Assembly (NCBI GenBank): GCA_015665455.1
Contig: JADFAD010000001.1
Span: forward strand, 310,001 to 374,000
Direction: 5' to 3'
Length of the DNA stretch: 64,000 nt
DNA from: Oceanospirillaceae bacterium
GTDB taxonomy: Bacteria; Pseudomonadota; Gammaproteobacteria; Pseudomonadales; Litoribrevibacteraceae
In this document: positions 34,312-43,660 of the stretch, one piece after another
Numbering within the stretch: the stretch's first letter is position 1
Layout: each line of letters begins with the position of its first letter
The notes under the pieces: generated by a model
Seen by the model: the letters and a program-made list of their open reading frames with translations, nothing else
Databases searched by the model: none
What the model was told of the DNA's origin: nothing
Translations under genes and position numbers: made by a program

Positions 34312-34671
34312 TTGTTTACTGGTTCTACACTGAAGATTCGGTAATGACGCAAACCCGCGATAGAAGGATCGAGGGCAAAAAGAAGATGTGGATTGATAAT
34401 TAAGAAAGCGATAATCGCTTTTTTGTACCACACTGGAAAATGGTCTAAAAGTTTTTGTAGATACAGTGCTTAATGTGTGCGATGGACGTTTATCCAACTC
34501 GATTGCCTTGAAAATAGGAAAGCTCTAGAGATGTTTTCACCTCTATGTATAGTTTTTTTGAACTAAAAAGCATTATTTTTTAACAGGATAGATTATATTT
34601 TCTTTCAAGTAAGTGGTTCGTGTGCATAATTGTCCGAATCGTTTTAGTAAAAAATTCAAGTAAAGGATTCC
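34312..34671. other. Intergenic stretch between dnaQ terminator and fimL-like gene
   Basis: No gene is supported. A 15-base near-palindrome, AAGCGATAATCGCTT (34406-34420), followed by a T-run, may be a second weak terminator or a binding site. The remainder is AT-rich and presumably contains the promoter of the following gene, which I could not pin down. A 70-residue open frame on the minus strand here has no protein-like features. Confidence 0.4.
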
Positions 34672-36378
34672 ATGATGTCGTTGACCGGTCACTCCCCCGT
34701 TAATCAGGCGATTTCTTTTAACATCGTTCGAGACGAAGTCTTAGATTCATTAGGACAGGCAGAGGCAGCATTAGAAAGGTTTCTTGAAAATCGTGAAAGT
34801 GCTGCTGATATGCAGCTTTGTATTGATCAGTTTTCAGCGCTACAAGGCGTTTTCGAAATCATTGAACTGGAAGGGGCTAAAATTCTTTGCAGTGAAATTC
34901 TCGAAGTTGCAAATGAAGTACCTGTAGGCGCAGGAGAAGAGAAGGATTCAGTGCTTACTGCGATGGGCAAAGGCATATTCTCATTGTCTCGCTACCTTGA
35001 ATTTATCAATACTAGACAAAAAGACCTTCCCGAATTGCTCATTCCTATCGTTAATGAGTTGCGACAAGAGCGAGATCAAACTCTCATCCCTGATAGTCAC
35101 TATTTTGCCGTTAATTTAAATGTGGAGCGTCCAGGAATAGATGCCGAAAACGTTTCTTTAGAGCAAGTATCAGAGATCAGTAAGCGTTATCGACACATGT
35201 ATATGGTCGGTCTTTTAGGCATTATGAAGGGAGAGCATATACCTCTGTGTATGCAGCTCATGCTACGAAGCATGGAGGGGCTGGAAAAATTATGCGGTAA
35301 CAGCTCTGTAAGTAAGCTTTGGTGGCTTGCTGCCTCTGCATTGGATGGCTTATCCGTTATGCCAACCACTGAAATTGCAGACGGCAGAAAACGCCTTTAT
35401 ATGCAGATTGAGCGTTACATTCGTAAATTAAGCGTTAATCCTGAGCAGTGTTTAGACACTGAGCCGCCACGAGGCATAATTAAAGATGTTCTTTATATTA
35501 ATGCGTTGGTGAAGGGGGAGAGTAAGCGCTGCCAAGAAGTATTGAGTGCTTATGACTTAGCATCGTATGCAGACAGCGAAGTTGATCGTCAGCATCAAAT
35601 TGCATTGCTTATGGGGCCTGGAAGTTCTGTATTAGCCTCGGTTTCTTCTGCGTTGTGTGATGAGCTTTCTAAGCTTAAAGATCAAATTGATCTGTCCGCT
35701 CGAGTGCTTACTCAGGAACCGGAAGATCTAGTGGACATCATTTCAGCGCTTCGTAAAATTTTAAGTACGTTGGTTCTAATTAATTTGGATGACGAAGCTA
35801 AGCAGGTTCATCGTCAAGTCGAGCGGTTTGAAGGGTGGTTAGCTGAAGGTCAGAAGACTGAACATGAAGATTTGATGCAAACAGCGGATGCCTTACTGGC
35901 AGTTGAGGATTCGGTGAGAAATCTCGAAGGAACACTGGTTAATCAAGCTGAGAATACTGTTGGGTCGCATAACATTTTGACTCATGAACTGGATCAGGCT
36001 CAAGTTAATGTGTTGAAAGAAGCAGACGCAGGGCTATCAATTACGAAACGTGCATTGAATGATTTTGTTGAATCCGAATGGGATAAAATGCACTTAGCGA
36101 ATGTTACTGCAACGTTGGCTACCGTACGTGGCGGGTTTCAGTTCTTAGGTAAAGATCGAGCAGCGAACATTCTTGATGTGTGTTCTCGTTATATTGATAA
36201 CTCAATCATTCGAATGTCTCAGCCGCCCCGAGAGTCTGAATTGAACGCGATCGCGGATGTGCTTTCAAGCTTAGAGTATTATTTAGAAGGCATGTTAACG
36301 TCCAGCGGCGGGTTTGGGGAACAGGTTCTTGATCTAGCTGAAGATGCGCTGAAGCAACTTGGTTGCAGCGTGGGTTAA
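34672..36378 (+). CDS. fimL: FimL-like protein (ChpA N-terminal-like domains)
   Basis: The 568-residue protein is all-helical and soluble. Its start region (FNIVRDEVLDSLGQAEAALE, then a RESAADMQLCIDQFSALQG segment) resembles the N-terminal domain of the type IV pilus chemotaxis kinase ChpA. This is the relationship known for FimL of P. aeruginosa, a scaffold of similar length that links the pilus chemosensory system to cAMP synthesis. No kinase, receiver or clear phosphotransfer His motif is seen. Its place after rnhA-dnaQ also agrees with my memory of the P. aeruginosa map. The start could be either of two consecutive ATG codons. AAAGGA precedes it. No pil or chp genes are in the window. Confidence 0.7.
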   Translation: MMSLTGHSPVNQAISFNIVRDEVLDSLGQAEAALERFLENRESAADMQLCIDQFSALQGVFEIIELEGAKILCSEILEVANEVPVGAGEEKDSVLTAMGKGIFSLSRYLEFINTRQKDLPELLIPIVNELRQERDQTLIPDSHYFAVNLNVERPGIDAENVSLEQVSEISKRYRHMYMVGLLGIMKGEHIPLCMQLMLRSMEGLEKLCGNSSVSKLWWLAASALDGLSVMPTTEIADGRKRLYMQIERYIRKLSVNPEQCLDTEPPRGIIKDVLYINALVKGESKRCQEVLSAYDLASYADSEVDRQHQIALLMGPGSSVLASVSSALCDELSKLKDQIDLSARVLTQEPEDLVDIISALRKILSTLVLINLDDEAKQVHRQVERFEGWLAEGQKTEHEDLMQTADALLAVEDSVRNLEGTLVNQAENTVGSHNILTHELDQAQVNVLKEADAGLSITKRALNDFVESEWDKMHLANVTATLATVRGGFQFLGKDRAANILDVCSRYIDNSIIRMSQPPRESELNAIADVLSSLEYYLEGMLTSSGGFGEQVLDLAEDALKQLGCSVG

Positions 36379-36437
36379 CTCACATAGAGTATTGGATGGA
36401 TGATTCATATTAATTCTTATAAAGCGGGGGCGTAGCC

Positions 36438-37055
36438 ATGGAATTGGCGCTCTTAAAGTATTCATTGATTGGTTCTGGAGTGGTGGTGTTTATCATCGCC
36501 TCCTTTATCTTTTTTAGGCTTACGAACTGGCTTGTATGGATAAAAGGTAATATCCCCGCATTAGTATGTGTTCTGGGTGGGTATTTTGTCCTGTTGGGTA
36601 TTAGCTTGATGCCCTACGTTGCTGTTGATAAAACTCATAGCATTATGAATGCATCAATTCATAAGCTGGGGGATGGTCAATTTAAGTTGATGATTGATGA
36701 CGGTTTTCAAACTGAAGAACTTATTGGCCTCGGAGATCAATGGCAGGCGAAGGTTAGCTTAGTTAAGCCTGGTTTCTTTATGTCATTTATGGGGTTAACT
36801 GATCTGGCAGTGCTGGATTCCATGATGATCGAAGATAAAAGCTTTGAAAAGTCGATGCTTTCAGAAGATAAAGACATCTGGCAGCGAGAATATGGCGTTG
36901 CAGGAGAGTTTGAGCTTTGGGGGGTGGACAATCAATTGTATTTAACGCGTCAGTTACCGCTCATTGATGGTGCTATTTTTGGCTTGGGTTATCAATACGG
37001 CCGACTAAGTTGGAGTGCAGTTAATGATGCGGCAAAGCAAGCTTTAAAAGAATAG
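36438..37055 (+). CDS. Unrecognised membrane-anchored protein, 205 aa
   Basis: I do not recognise this family. Two membrane segments open the protein, at about 8-30 (SLIGSGVVVFIIASFIFF) and 38-62 (NIPALVCVLGGYFVLLGISL). About 140 soluble residues follow, rich in Leu, Asp and Gly, with no cysteine beyond the membrane part. The repeated LGDGQF and LGDQW elements and a mixed beta pattern suggest a small folded domain, probably periplasmic if the two helices form a hairpin from the cytoplasm, or else cytoplasmic. AAAGCGGGGGCG precedes the ATG. It follows the fimL-like gene by 59 bases and may share its transcript; a shared terminator lies after it. Confidence 0.7.
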   Translation: MELALLKYSLIGSGVVVFIIASFIFFRLTNWLVWIKGNIPALVCVLGGYFVLLGISLMPYVAVDKTHSIMNASIHKLGDGQFKLMIDDGFQTEELIGLGDQWQAKVSLVKPGFFMSFMGLTDLAVLDSMMIEDKSFEKSMLSEDKDIWQREYGVAGEFELWGVDNQLYLTRQLPLIDGAIFGLGYQYGRLSWSAVNDAAKQALKE

Positions 37056-37073
37056 AGTCATAAATTTTAGACC

Positions 37074-37103
37074 AAAAAAAACCAGCCTAAAGCTGGTTTT
37101 TTT
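37074..37103. terminator. Bidirectional terminator between the 205-aa gene and the SCP2 gene
   Basis: ACCAGC (37081-37086) pairs with GCTGGT (37092-37097), flanked by seven A on one side and six T on the other, extending the stem and giving T-runs on both strands. It serves two convergent genes. Confidence 0.9.
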
Positions 37104-37121
37104 ATGTCCAGATAAGAAATC

Positions 37122-37436
37122 TTATACTGGGAACAACTCAGATAGCTTAGTAGCTAGCATGATGTCGCCTTCAGCTTTAAGCTGACCCATCATGAACGCT
37201 TGCATGCCATCAACTTCACCGCTCATCAAGCCACCAAGAGTTTCAGTAGTCATGATTAGGGTAACAGAAGGGTCTTCAGACTCACCTTCAGCAATTTCAA
37301 AGCTACCGTCATTGATAGTTAAGAAGAAGTCGCCGCCATCTTCAATGCTGAATTGGAAAACATTTTCCATACCTGATGCTGCATCAGCGTTAAACTTGCT
37401 CTTCATAGTTTCAATGATTTCTGCAACTGTAGCCAT
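37122..37436 (-). CDS. SCP2 sterol-binding domain protein
   Basis: The 104-residue protein is a single SCP2-like lipid-binding domain. It shows VFQFSIEDGGDFFLTINDGSF, then PSVTLIMTTETLGGLMSGEVDGMQAFMMGQLKAEGDIMLATKLSELFP, the typical C-terminal half with the hydrophobic GQLKAEGD motif. Such small proteins bind acyl chains or sterol-like lipids in the cytoplasm; the physiological ligand is not known. AGAAGGGATAG precedes the ATG on the minus strand. It is a single-gene unit with a bidirectional terminator. Confidence 0.88.
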   Translation of the reverse strand: MATVAEIIETMKSKFNADAASGMENVFQFSIEDGGDFFLTINDGSFEIAEGESEDPSVTLIMTTETLGGLMSGEVDGMQAFMMGQLKAEGDIMLATKLSELFPV

Positions 37437-37754
37437 CGATTCTATCCCTTCTATGTTAGGGCTTATGCCCTTTATTGGTGTTTGACCTTATTGGTCGTTT
37501 AATGTTTCGCTGCTGGATTACACTAGCTAAGCGAAAACCGAGGTTATGATGTCTGCCCTTAAGAGTCAAGGATTTATCAAACAAGCGTTTGAATTGATAG
37601 AGTGAATGGCGAAAAGTTGCCTTTATCGTCTTATTTGAACATATTTTATTGAAGTAACCGTGTTTATTTTCTATCTGACAATTGTTCTCAACAGCTCAGC
37701 GCATTATTATCTCTAAAGTCGAAATTTGAATACATTTAGCTAGGGAGAATCAGC
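37437..37754. other. Divergent intergenic region between SCP2 gene and sohB-like gene
   Basis: Two small hairpins lie in the SCP2 leader: GGGC/GCCC near 37460-37471 and GACC/GGTC near 37486-37498. At 37648-37661 the sequence ATTGAAGTAACCGT is identical to one in the nfuA promoter region. It may supply a -35 element (TTGAAG) for the sohB-like gene, with TATCTG 17 bases on. Nothing else was recognised. Confidence 0.35.
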
Positions 37755-38819
37755 TTGGGCTTTTGGAGTGAATACAGTGTTTTTCTTGCACAGACAGTTA
37801 CCGTTGTTATTGCTGTTATTGTGATCGTTGGTTTTATCGCCGCATCTGGACAGAGAACTAGAAAAGATGGGCACATAGAGATTAATAAAATAAATGATAA
37901 ATTTGATGATTTACAAGATCAATTTGAAGAAGTCGTGCTTTCAAAGGAAGAATACAAAGCAAAGGCGAAAGCACTAAAGAAAGAAGAAAAAGAAAAGCAA
38001 AAAGCCGCTAAGAAAGAAGCAAAGAAGTCAAAAGATGACGAAAAGAAAGAATCTCGCGGTAAGCGAGTTTTTGTTCTTGATTTTGATGGCGACATAAACG
38101 CTTCAGAAACAGAAACCATGCGTGAAGAAATCAGTGCTGTATTGATGACAGCAGAACCGTGTGATGAAATTGTTGTGCGCCTAGAGAGTCCTGGTGGCGT
38201 AGTGCATGGTTATGGTTTGGCTGCGTCTCAACTGGATCGAATCAAAAAGAAAGACATTCCGTTGACTGTCTGTGTGGATAAGGTTGCTGCCAGCGGTGGT
38301 TATATGATGGCTTGTTTGGCTGATAAAATTGTATCGGCTCCCTTTGCGATCATTGGTTCAATTGGCGTTGTAGCTCAAATTCCAAACATTCATCGTTTGT
38401 TAAAGAAGAACGACATCGATGTTGAACTTCATACCGCTGGTGAATATAAGCGTACTTTAACCATGATTGGTGAAAATACGGATGAAGGTCGTGATAAGTT
38501 TAAACAGGACCTTCTAGACACTCATAATCTGTTTAAGAGCCATGTATCTCAGCATCGTCCTGAGTTAGCCATCGATAAAGTTGCAAATGGTGATATTTGG
38601 TACGGAACGGAAGCGCTCAATAATGGTTTGGTCGATCAAGTCATGACCAGCGACGAATACTTGATGCAGCTGGCTGATGAAGCGGATGTGTATGAAGTCA
38701 GTTATGAAATGAAGAAAAGCCTCCAAGAGAAGCTTGGTATTGCGGCTTCGATGGGTATCAGCCGTAGCGTTGATCGTTTCATGACTAAGTTTGTTGATAG
38801 TCGTACTCAAATTCGTTAG
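37755..38819 (+). CDS. sohB: Inner-membrane peptidase SohB (SppA-related, S49 family)
   Basis: SohB is a membrane-anchored serine protease with a Ser-Lys dyad. The start is a TTG at 37755 with GGGAGA seven bases before it, and the protein then begins like E. coli SohB (SEYSVFLAQTVTVVIAV). One membrane helix spans about 8-30. A highly charged Lys/Glu linker covers about 60-100. The S49 domain follows with VRLESPGGVVHGYG, the nucleophile Ser180 in VAASGGYMMACLAD, and Lys232 in AGEYKRTLT. Length (354) and layout match the family. A YhdH-like gene follows after 32 bases, so the two may be an operon. Confidence 0.93.
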   Translation: MGFWSEYSVFLAQTVTVVIAVIVIVGFIAASGQRTRKDGHIEINKINDKFDDLQDQFEEVVLSKEEYKAKAKALKKEEKEKQKAAKKEAKKSKDDEKKESRGKRVFVLDFDGDINASETETMREEISAVLMTAEPCDEIVVRLESPGGVVHGYGLAASQLDRIKKKDIPLTVCVDKVAASGGYMMACLADKIVSAPFAIIGSIGVVAQIPNIHRLLKKNDIDVELHTAGEYKRTLTMIGENTDEGRDKFKQDLLDTHNLFKSHVSQHRPELAIDKVANGDIWYGTEALNNGLVDQVMTSDEYLMQLADEADVYEVSYEMKKSLQEKLGIAASMGISRSVDRFMTKFVDSRTQIR

Positions 38820-38851
38820 TTGCAGATAAGTGGCTGTGGAGACAAAGAAAT

Positions 38852-39847
38852 ATGGAAAGTTATCAAGCGTTTGAAGTAACTGAGCAAGAAGATGGTTCGT
38901 TTAGTCAACAGGTAGTGTCTCGTTCGACTCCTGTGTTAGAAAGCGGAAATGTGCTCATTAAAGTTCAGTATTCAGCAATTAACTTTAAAGATGCTTTGTC
39001 TTCAACAGGCAATAAAGGTGTGACGCGTAAGTACCCTCATATACCGGGTATTGATGCGGCAGGTGTCGTACTTGAAAGCTCTGACACCCATTTAAAGGTT
39101 GGTCAGCCGGTTGTGGTTACAGGTCATGATCTGGGTATGAATACCGATGGTGGTTTTGGCCAAGTGATTTCTGTTCCTGTGGATTGGGTACACACATTGC
39201 CTGATTCTCTATCGGTAGAAGATGCTGCTGTTCTAGGTACAGCAGGTATCACTGCTTCTTTGTGTATTGATAAGCTTCTAATGACCGGACTTAAACCATC
39301 AGATGGCCCTGTTTTGGTGACAGGTTCGACAGGTGGCGTTGGAAGTATTTCAATTGCTTTACTGTCTGATTTGGGCTTCGAGGTTCATGCGATTACAGGC
39401 AAAGCGGATCAACACAATGCTTTGAAGGCGCTTGGTGTTTCAGAAATATATGGCCGTGAGGAATTATCAGAAGCGTCTAAGCGACCAATAATGAAACCCC
39501 GTTGGGCTGCAGCAATTGATACCGTAGGCGGTGTACCGCTCGAAAACGTATTAAAGTCACTGAAACCTCAAGGCTCCGTAGCCATTTGTGGACTAGTGGC
39601 TTCTCCGGTATTAAACATGACTGTGTTTCCATTTATATTGAATGGGATTAATTTAATGGGCGTGGATTCTGCGGAAGTAACTTCTGCTAAGAAAGCTGAA
39701 ATGTGGTCGTTTATGATTGAGCATCGGGCGGTTCTTGCAAAGTACCAATCTTGGGTAACAGAGATAGGCTTAAATCAATTGCCTGAGTATGTAGATACTA
39801 TCCTGAAAGGGAATGTTGCGGGTCGTACGCTTGTTAATCTGAGTTGA
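38852..39847 (+). CDS. YhdH/AcuI-family zinc-free medium-chain reductase (acrylyl-CoA reductase-like)
   Basis: The 331-residue protein is an NADPH-dependent medium-chain dehydrogenase/reductase. Family landmarks are SAINFKDALSSTGNKGV, PHIPGIDAAGVV, GTAGITASLCID, VLVTGSTGGVGSISIALL (Rossmann glycine motif) and the end GNVAGRTLVNL. Zinc-binding cysteines are absent, as expected for the quinone-oxidoreductase-like branch. Characterised YhdH/AcuI members reduce acryloyl-CoA to propionyl-CoA, which in marine bacteria links to dimethylsulfoniopropionate use; that substrate is inferred here. It follows the sohB-like gene on the same strand. Confidence 0.85.
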   Translation: MESYQAFEVTEQEDGSFSQQVVSRSTPVLESGNVLIKVQYSAINFKDALSSTGNKGVTRKYPHIPGIDAAGVVLESSDTHLKVGQPVVVTGHDLGMNTDGGFGQVISVPVDWVHTLPDSLSVEDAAVLGTAGITASLCIDKLLMTGLKPSDGPVLVTGSTGGVGSISIALLSDLGFEVHAITGKADQHNALKALGVSEIYGREELSEASKRPIMKPRWAAAIDTVGGVPLENVLKSLKPQGSVAICGLVASPVLNMTVFPFILNGINLMGVDSAEVTSAKKAEMWSFMIEHRAVLAKYQSWVTEIGLNQLPEYVDTILKGNVAGRTLVNLS

Positions 39848-39879
39848 TGCTTTTTAGTTAAAGTACTTATTTCATTCCG

Positions 39880-39914
39880 AAAGGCGCATTCTGTTAAACA
39901 GTTTGCGCCTTTTT
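39880..39914 (+). terminator. Intrinsic terminator after the YhdH-like gene
   Basis: AAGGCGCA (39881-39888) pairs with TGCGCCTT (39904-39911), with an inner CTGTT/AACAG stem, and is followed by TTT. It also lies just beyond the stop of the convergent exchanger gene. Confidence 0.8.
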
Positions 39915-39932
39915 AGTCTAAGTCTCTAAGTT

Positions 39933-41114
39933 TTAGTCTCTTCGAAGTTTATCTGTCATAGCGATAGGAGAGGGATAGCGCGTTATAACTAAGTAGGTTG
40001 AAATTAGGAATGTCATGATGGCCGTTGCTTGAATGACATGGGCTGCTTCATTGCCTATCATTCCGGTTCCAAGTGCTAAGAAAGCAACCAATAGAGCAAA
40101 CTCACTGTTTTGGCCCAATCTGAATCCGACTTCCCAGCCCATGTTTTGGCTTTCTTCTAATTTGAAAAGGAGGAACCGGAAGACCAAAGGTTTTAATATT
40201 AGGAAAATGGCCGCGAGGATAACGGATGGAAGCCAGACTTGAGGCAGTAACCCTAAATTAAAGCTGGCGCCGAGAGAGAAGAAGAAAAGCACCAAGAAGA
40301 AATCCCTTAGGGGTTTGAGGGTCAAGGCTACAAATGGCGCGATTGGGGTAAGAGCCATAGTTACACCCGCAACAAAGGCTCCGATTTCTTGTGAGAGCCC
40401 CATCTGCTTTGCTAATTCCGCCAAGCCTAAACACCAGCCTATGGTAATCAGAAACATAAACTCCTGAATCCGATCAAATCTGGTGAGTAGGGGAATGATC
40501 ACCCATTTAATGGCAGCCCAAGCTCCGATGATTAATAGAGGGAGCATCAGTAAAGGTTTGATCATGTTAAGCCAGTCAATGTTGTTGGTTCCTGCTTGGC
40601 TGCTTAAGGATTGAATGGCAATGAGTACTAATATCGCGATTAAATCTTGAAGCAAGAGTAAGCCCGTGACTAACTCACCAACATGCTTGTGATGAAGTGC
40701 CGTTGTTGGCAGTAATTTAATTCCAATGATTGTGCTTGAGAACATCATGGCCAAGCCGATGACAAGCGATTCTATGTCGCTGTAACCAAATAGGCTTGCA
40801 AAGGTAAAGCCTGCAAAAGCAAAAATAGCGGAAGAGACTAAGGCAACTAAGGTTGCTTTCTTTAGCATGTTGATTAACTTATTCGGCTGCATGTCGAGCC
40901 CAAGTAAGTACAGAAGAAACACAATGCCGATGTGAGCCAGATCACTGATTAGAGTAGGATCATCAATGATTTCAAACCCGTAAGGACCAAGAAGAGCACC
41001 AAGAACAATGTAAGCGATGAGTAATGGTTGGCGGCCAAACATGGCCAGTGTAGCCAAGATTGCTGAACCGGTGAAGATAACAAAAAAGTAGAAGGTAATA
41101 TCGCTGTGGTTCAT
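39933..41114 (-). CDS. CPA2-family cation/proton antiporter without RCK domain
   Basis: The 393-residue membrane protein has about 12 transmembrane helices in the Kef/CPA2 pattern: GRQPLLIAYIVLGALLGPYG, DLAHIGIVFLLYLLGLDMQ, MMFSSTIIGIKLLP, LVTGLLLLQDLIAILVL, then QEIGAFVAGVTMALTP and LRDFFLVLFFFSLGASF. The QD pair in the fifth-helix region is the expected ion-binding motif. It ends without the cytoplasmic NAD-binding RCK domain found in KefB/KefC, so its control is different. The exported ion (K+ or Na+) cannot be told from sequence. It is a single gene on the minus strand. Confidence 0.88.
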   Translation of the reverse strand: MNHSDITFYFFVIFTGSAILATLAMFGRQPLLIAYIVLGALLGPYGFEIIDDPTLISDLAHIGIVFLLYLLGLDMQPNKLINMLKKATLVALVSSAIFAFAGFTFASLFGYSDIESLVIGLAMMFSSTIIGIKLLPTTALHHKHVGELVTGLLLLQDLIAILVLIAIQSLSSQAGTNNIDWLNMIKPLLMLPLLIIGAWAAIKWVIIPLLTRFDRIQEFMFLITIGWCLGLAELAKQMGLSQEIGAFVAGVTMALTPIAPFVALTLKPLRDFFLVLFFFSLGASFNLGLLPQVWLPSVILAAIFLILKPLVFRFLLFKLEESQNMGWEVGFRLGQNSEFALLVAFLALGTGMIGNEAAHVIQATAIMTFLISTYLVITRYPSPIAMTDKLRRD

Positions 41115-41258
41115 TATTGGCGTTATATCCCCGAAATAAGAGTCTATTGACTATAGCGGGTTTACAGAGTCTTTAACACCTGCTTATGGAACTTAAGCGC
41201 TTTGATGTAGGGTTTGGGTGTCGTGCTAATCGAAGCGATAGAGTATTTCGATAAGGCA

Positions 41259-41293
41259 AAAAAATGGGCAACTTAATCAGTTGCCCATTTTTT
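41259..41293. terminator. Terminator of the cysI-DUF934 operon
   Basis: AAAAAATGGGCAACT (41259-41273) pairs with AGTTGCCCATTTTTT (41279-41293) perfectly around a five-base loop, leaving T-runs on both strands. It lies 14 bases after the stop at 41307. Confidence 0.9.
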
Positions 41294-41306
41294 GTAAGTG
41301 CGTTGA

Positions 41307-41801
41307 TTAACCTAAGCGCTTTCTGAAAAGCGGTGAAGGATTATCGTTTGCACCTTGGTACGAGTATCGGAATGTTTCGAAGGCTTGTAATGCTTCTTCT
41401 GCATCACGATCTTCTCTAACTGCAAAGCTGTCAAAACCACAGCGAGCCATGAAGTGCAGTTGATCCAGTAGCACATCCCCAATGGCGCGTAGCTCGCCCG
41501 TGTAGTTGAAACGTTCACGAATTAAGCGTGCGTATGAGTAGCCTCGACCGTCTGCAAATTTCGGAAAATTAACCGCTAGGAAAGCCACTTCATCAGCAAC
41601 GTCTTTCAGCATCTCAGCCGGTTGATCGGATTCAAGCCATACAGCAATATCATTACGGCTAGAAAGCGATTCTCTTTGGTCAAGGTAGACCTGGATAGGA
41701 AGAATGATCTTGCCTGCTGGTGCGCTTTCACCTTCATTCAGTGCTTGAATCAATTCAAAGTCGTCTTCAACGACAGCACGGTTTTTAATTAGCTTTGGCA
41801 T
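41307..41801 (-). CDS. DUF934 family protein linked to sulfite reductase
   Basis: This 164-residue soluble protein is of the DUF934 family, found next to cysI in many proteobacteria and annotated as a putative oxidoreductase of sulfite reduction. Visible landmarks are VYLDQRESLSSRNDIAVWLE, FLAVNFPKFADGRGYSYARL and GDVLLDQLHFMARCGFDSF. It overlaps the cysI end by 17 bases, so translation is probably coupled. No cofactor motif is evident. A role as partner or maturation factor for the reductase is inferred from constant linkage. Confidence 0.9.
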   Translation of the reverse strand: MPKLIKNRAVVEDDFELIQALNEGESAPAGKIILPIQVYLDQRESLSSRNDIAVWLESDQPAEMLKDVADEVAFLAVNFPKFADGRGYSYARLIRERFNYTGELRAIGDVLLDQLHFMARCGFDSFAVREDRDAEEALQAFETFRYSYQGANDNPSPLFRKRLG

Positions 41802-43452
41802 ATACGCGCTCCTTGAAAGTACTCATTCCAACACGCTTGAAGGTGTCGATAAATAACTCATCTTGCTGACGTTGTTCTACATAGATATTTAGAATTTTAT
41901 CTAATACGTCCACAACTTCATCACGGTTGAATGATGGGCCTAAGATTTTACCTATCGCAGTATCAGTGATTTTACCTGAGTCTCCACCGAGTGAAATTTG
42001 GTAAAACTCTTCACCTTTTTTATCCACACCAAGGATACCGATGTTACCTACGTGGTGATGACCACAAGCATTCATACAGCCTGAGATGTTTAGGTCAATT
42101 TCACCTAAATCGTGAAGGTAGTCTAGATCATCAAAGCGGCGCATGATTTCATCTGCAACCGGAATTGACTTTGCGTTAGCCAGAGCACAGTAGTCACCAC
42201 CAGGGCAGCAAATCATGTCGGTTAAAAGACCAAGGTTAGGCGTTGCAAAACCTGCTTCTTTGGCTGCTTCCCAGATTGCAAACAGATCAGACTTTTTAAC
42301 ATCTGCTAATACAATATTCTGTTCGTGAGTTGTACGTGTCTCACCAAAGCTGTATTTGTCTGCAAGATCTGCAATTTTGTCTAACTGAACGTCGGTAACA
42401 TCACCTGGTGCATGACCTGCACGTTTGATCGCCAGTGTAGCAATTGCGTAGCCTGGCTTCTTGTGTTGTTCGACATTACGGCTTACCCAGCTTGAGAATC
42501 CTTTTGATTCGGCAAGCTTGGCTTCATATGACGCACAGTTATCTTCAAGTGTTTCATAAGCAGGTTCTGTGAAGTAAGACTTCATCTTCTCAATAAGTTC
42601 AGGCGTTAGCTTACTTTCGCTGTCCTTAATGTGAGACCACTCTTCTTCAACCAGTTCAGCAAACACTTCTGGAGTAAGGGCTTTAACTAAGATCTTAATA
42701 CGAGCTTTGTACTTATTTAGACGGTTACCTTTTTGATTATAAACGCGGATGATTGCGTCTAAGTAGGTAAGCATGTCTTCGGCTGGCAGATACTCACGAA
42801 TGGTGCTGCCAATAATAGGTGTACGACCAAGGCCGCCACCGGCAACAACACGGAAACCCGTCTCGCCTGCGTCGTTCTTAACAAGATGCAGAGAAATATC
42901 ATGAACATCTGTCGCTGAGCGGTCAGCTAATGTATTGGCATTGACTGCGATCTTGAATTTTCTTGGTAAGAAAGCAAATTCAGGGTGGAATGTAGACCAC
43001 TGACGAATGATTTCACAGTATGGACGAGGATCTTCAACTTCCCCATGGCAAACACCTGCAAACTGATCTGTCGTTGTATTACGGATACAGTTACCAGATG
43101 TTTGAACTGCGTGCATTTCTACTTTAGACAGTTCTTCTAAAATATCAGGCACGTCAGCCAGTTCAGGCCAGTTAAACTGTACGTTTTGACGAGTACTGAA
43201 ATGGGCATAACCTTTATCAAATTTGCGGGCAATTTCTGCCAACTTGCGAATTTGATTTGAAGCTAGCATGCCGTATGGCACTGCAACTCGTAGCATTGGG
43301 GCCATACGCTGAACGTATAGGCCGTTTTGCAAACGAAGTGGAAGGTATTCATCTTCGCTCAGTTTGCCATCAAAGTAGCGATTCGTTTGATCGCGGAACT
43401 GCTTCACGCGATCTTCGATAATCGCATGATCGTAGTTATCGTAAACGTACAT
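41785..43452 (-). CDS. cysI: Sulfite reductase hemoprotein subunit CysI (nitrite/sulfite reductase family)
   Basis: The enzyme reduces sulfite to sulfide for cysteine synthesis using siroheme and a coupled [4Fe-4S] cluster. The four cluster ligands are visible: Cys416-x5-Cys422 in CCPGGDYC and Cys459-x3-Cys463 in GCMNACGHHH. Siroheme-contact segments HFSTRQNVQFNW and SGNCIRNTTTD lie in the first repeat. The 555 residues match the CysI form of Pseudomonas, which is paired with DUF934 and not with a flavoprotein CysJ. No flavoprotein gene is nearby, so the electron donor may be ferredoxin or encoded elsewhere. It starts MYVYDNYDHAIIEDRVKQF as in that group. Confidence 0.92.
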   Translation of the reverse strand: MYVYDNYDHAIIEDRVKQFRDQTNRYFDGKLSEDEYLPLRLQNGLYVQRMAPMLRVAVPYGMLASNQIRKLAEIARKFDKGYAHFSTRQNVQFNWPELADVPDILEELSKVEMHAVQTSGNCIRNTTTDQFAGVCHGEVEDPRPYCEIIRQWSTFHPEFAFLPRKFKIAVNANTLADRSATDVHDISLHLVKNDAGETGFRVVAGGGLGRTPIIGSTIREYLPAEDMLTYLDAIIRVYNQKGNRLNKYKARIKILVKALTPEVFAELVEEEWSHIKDSESKLTPELIEKMKSYFTEPAYETLEDNCASYEAKLAESKGFSSWVSRNVEQHKKPGYAIATLAIKRAGHAPGDVTDVQLDKIADLADKYSFGETRTTHEQNIVLADVKKSDLFAIWEAAKEAGFATPNLGLLTDMICCPGGDYCALANAKSIPVADEIMRRFDDLDYLHDLGEIDLNISGCMNACGHHHVGNIGILGVDKKGEEFYQISLGGDSGKITDTAIGKILGPSFNRDEVVDVLDKILNIYVEQRQQDELFIDTFKRVGMSTFKERVYAKAN

Positions 43453-43660
43453 GGGTTTGGTCTACTCCAGTTTCTCTTGTGTCCAGAGAAATCTTAATCA
43501 CAGTATTTATTGGTAAAAAATTTTCGCTAATGTACAGCAATCTCACCCTAGGCAAAACTACTGTTTTCTTATAATGCGCGCATTCTAAGTTATAAAGATT
43601 CCAGTGCAAAACTTATTATTGATATAAACATTATCGGGTTTGCCGATTATATTGTTTGTA

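Noticed and set aside
34285-34497. 70-codon minus-strand frame between dnaQ and the fimL-like gene
   Set aside because: It runs through the dnaQ terminator, has no ribosome binding site, and its composition is not protein-like.
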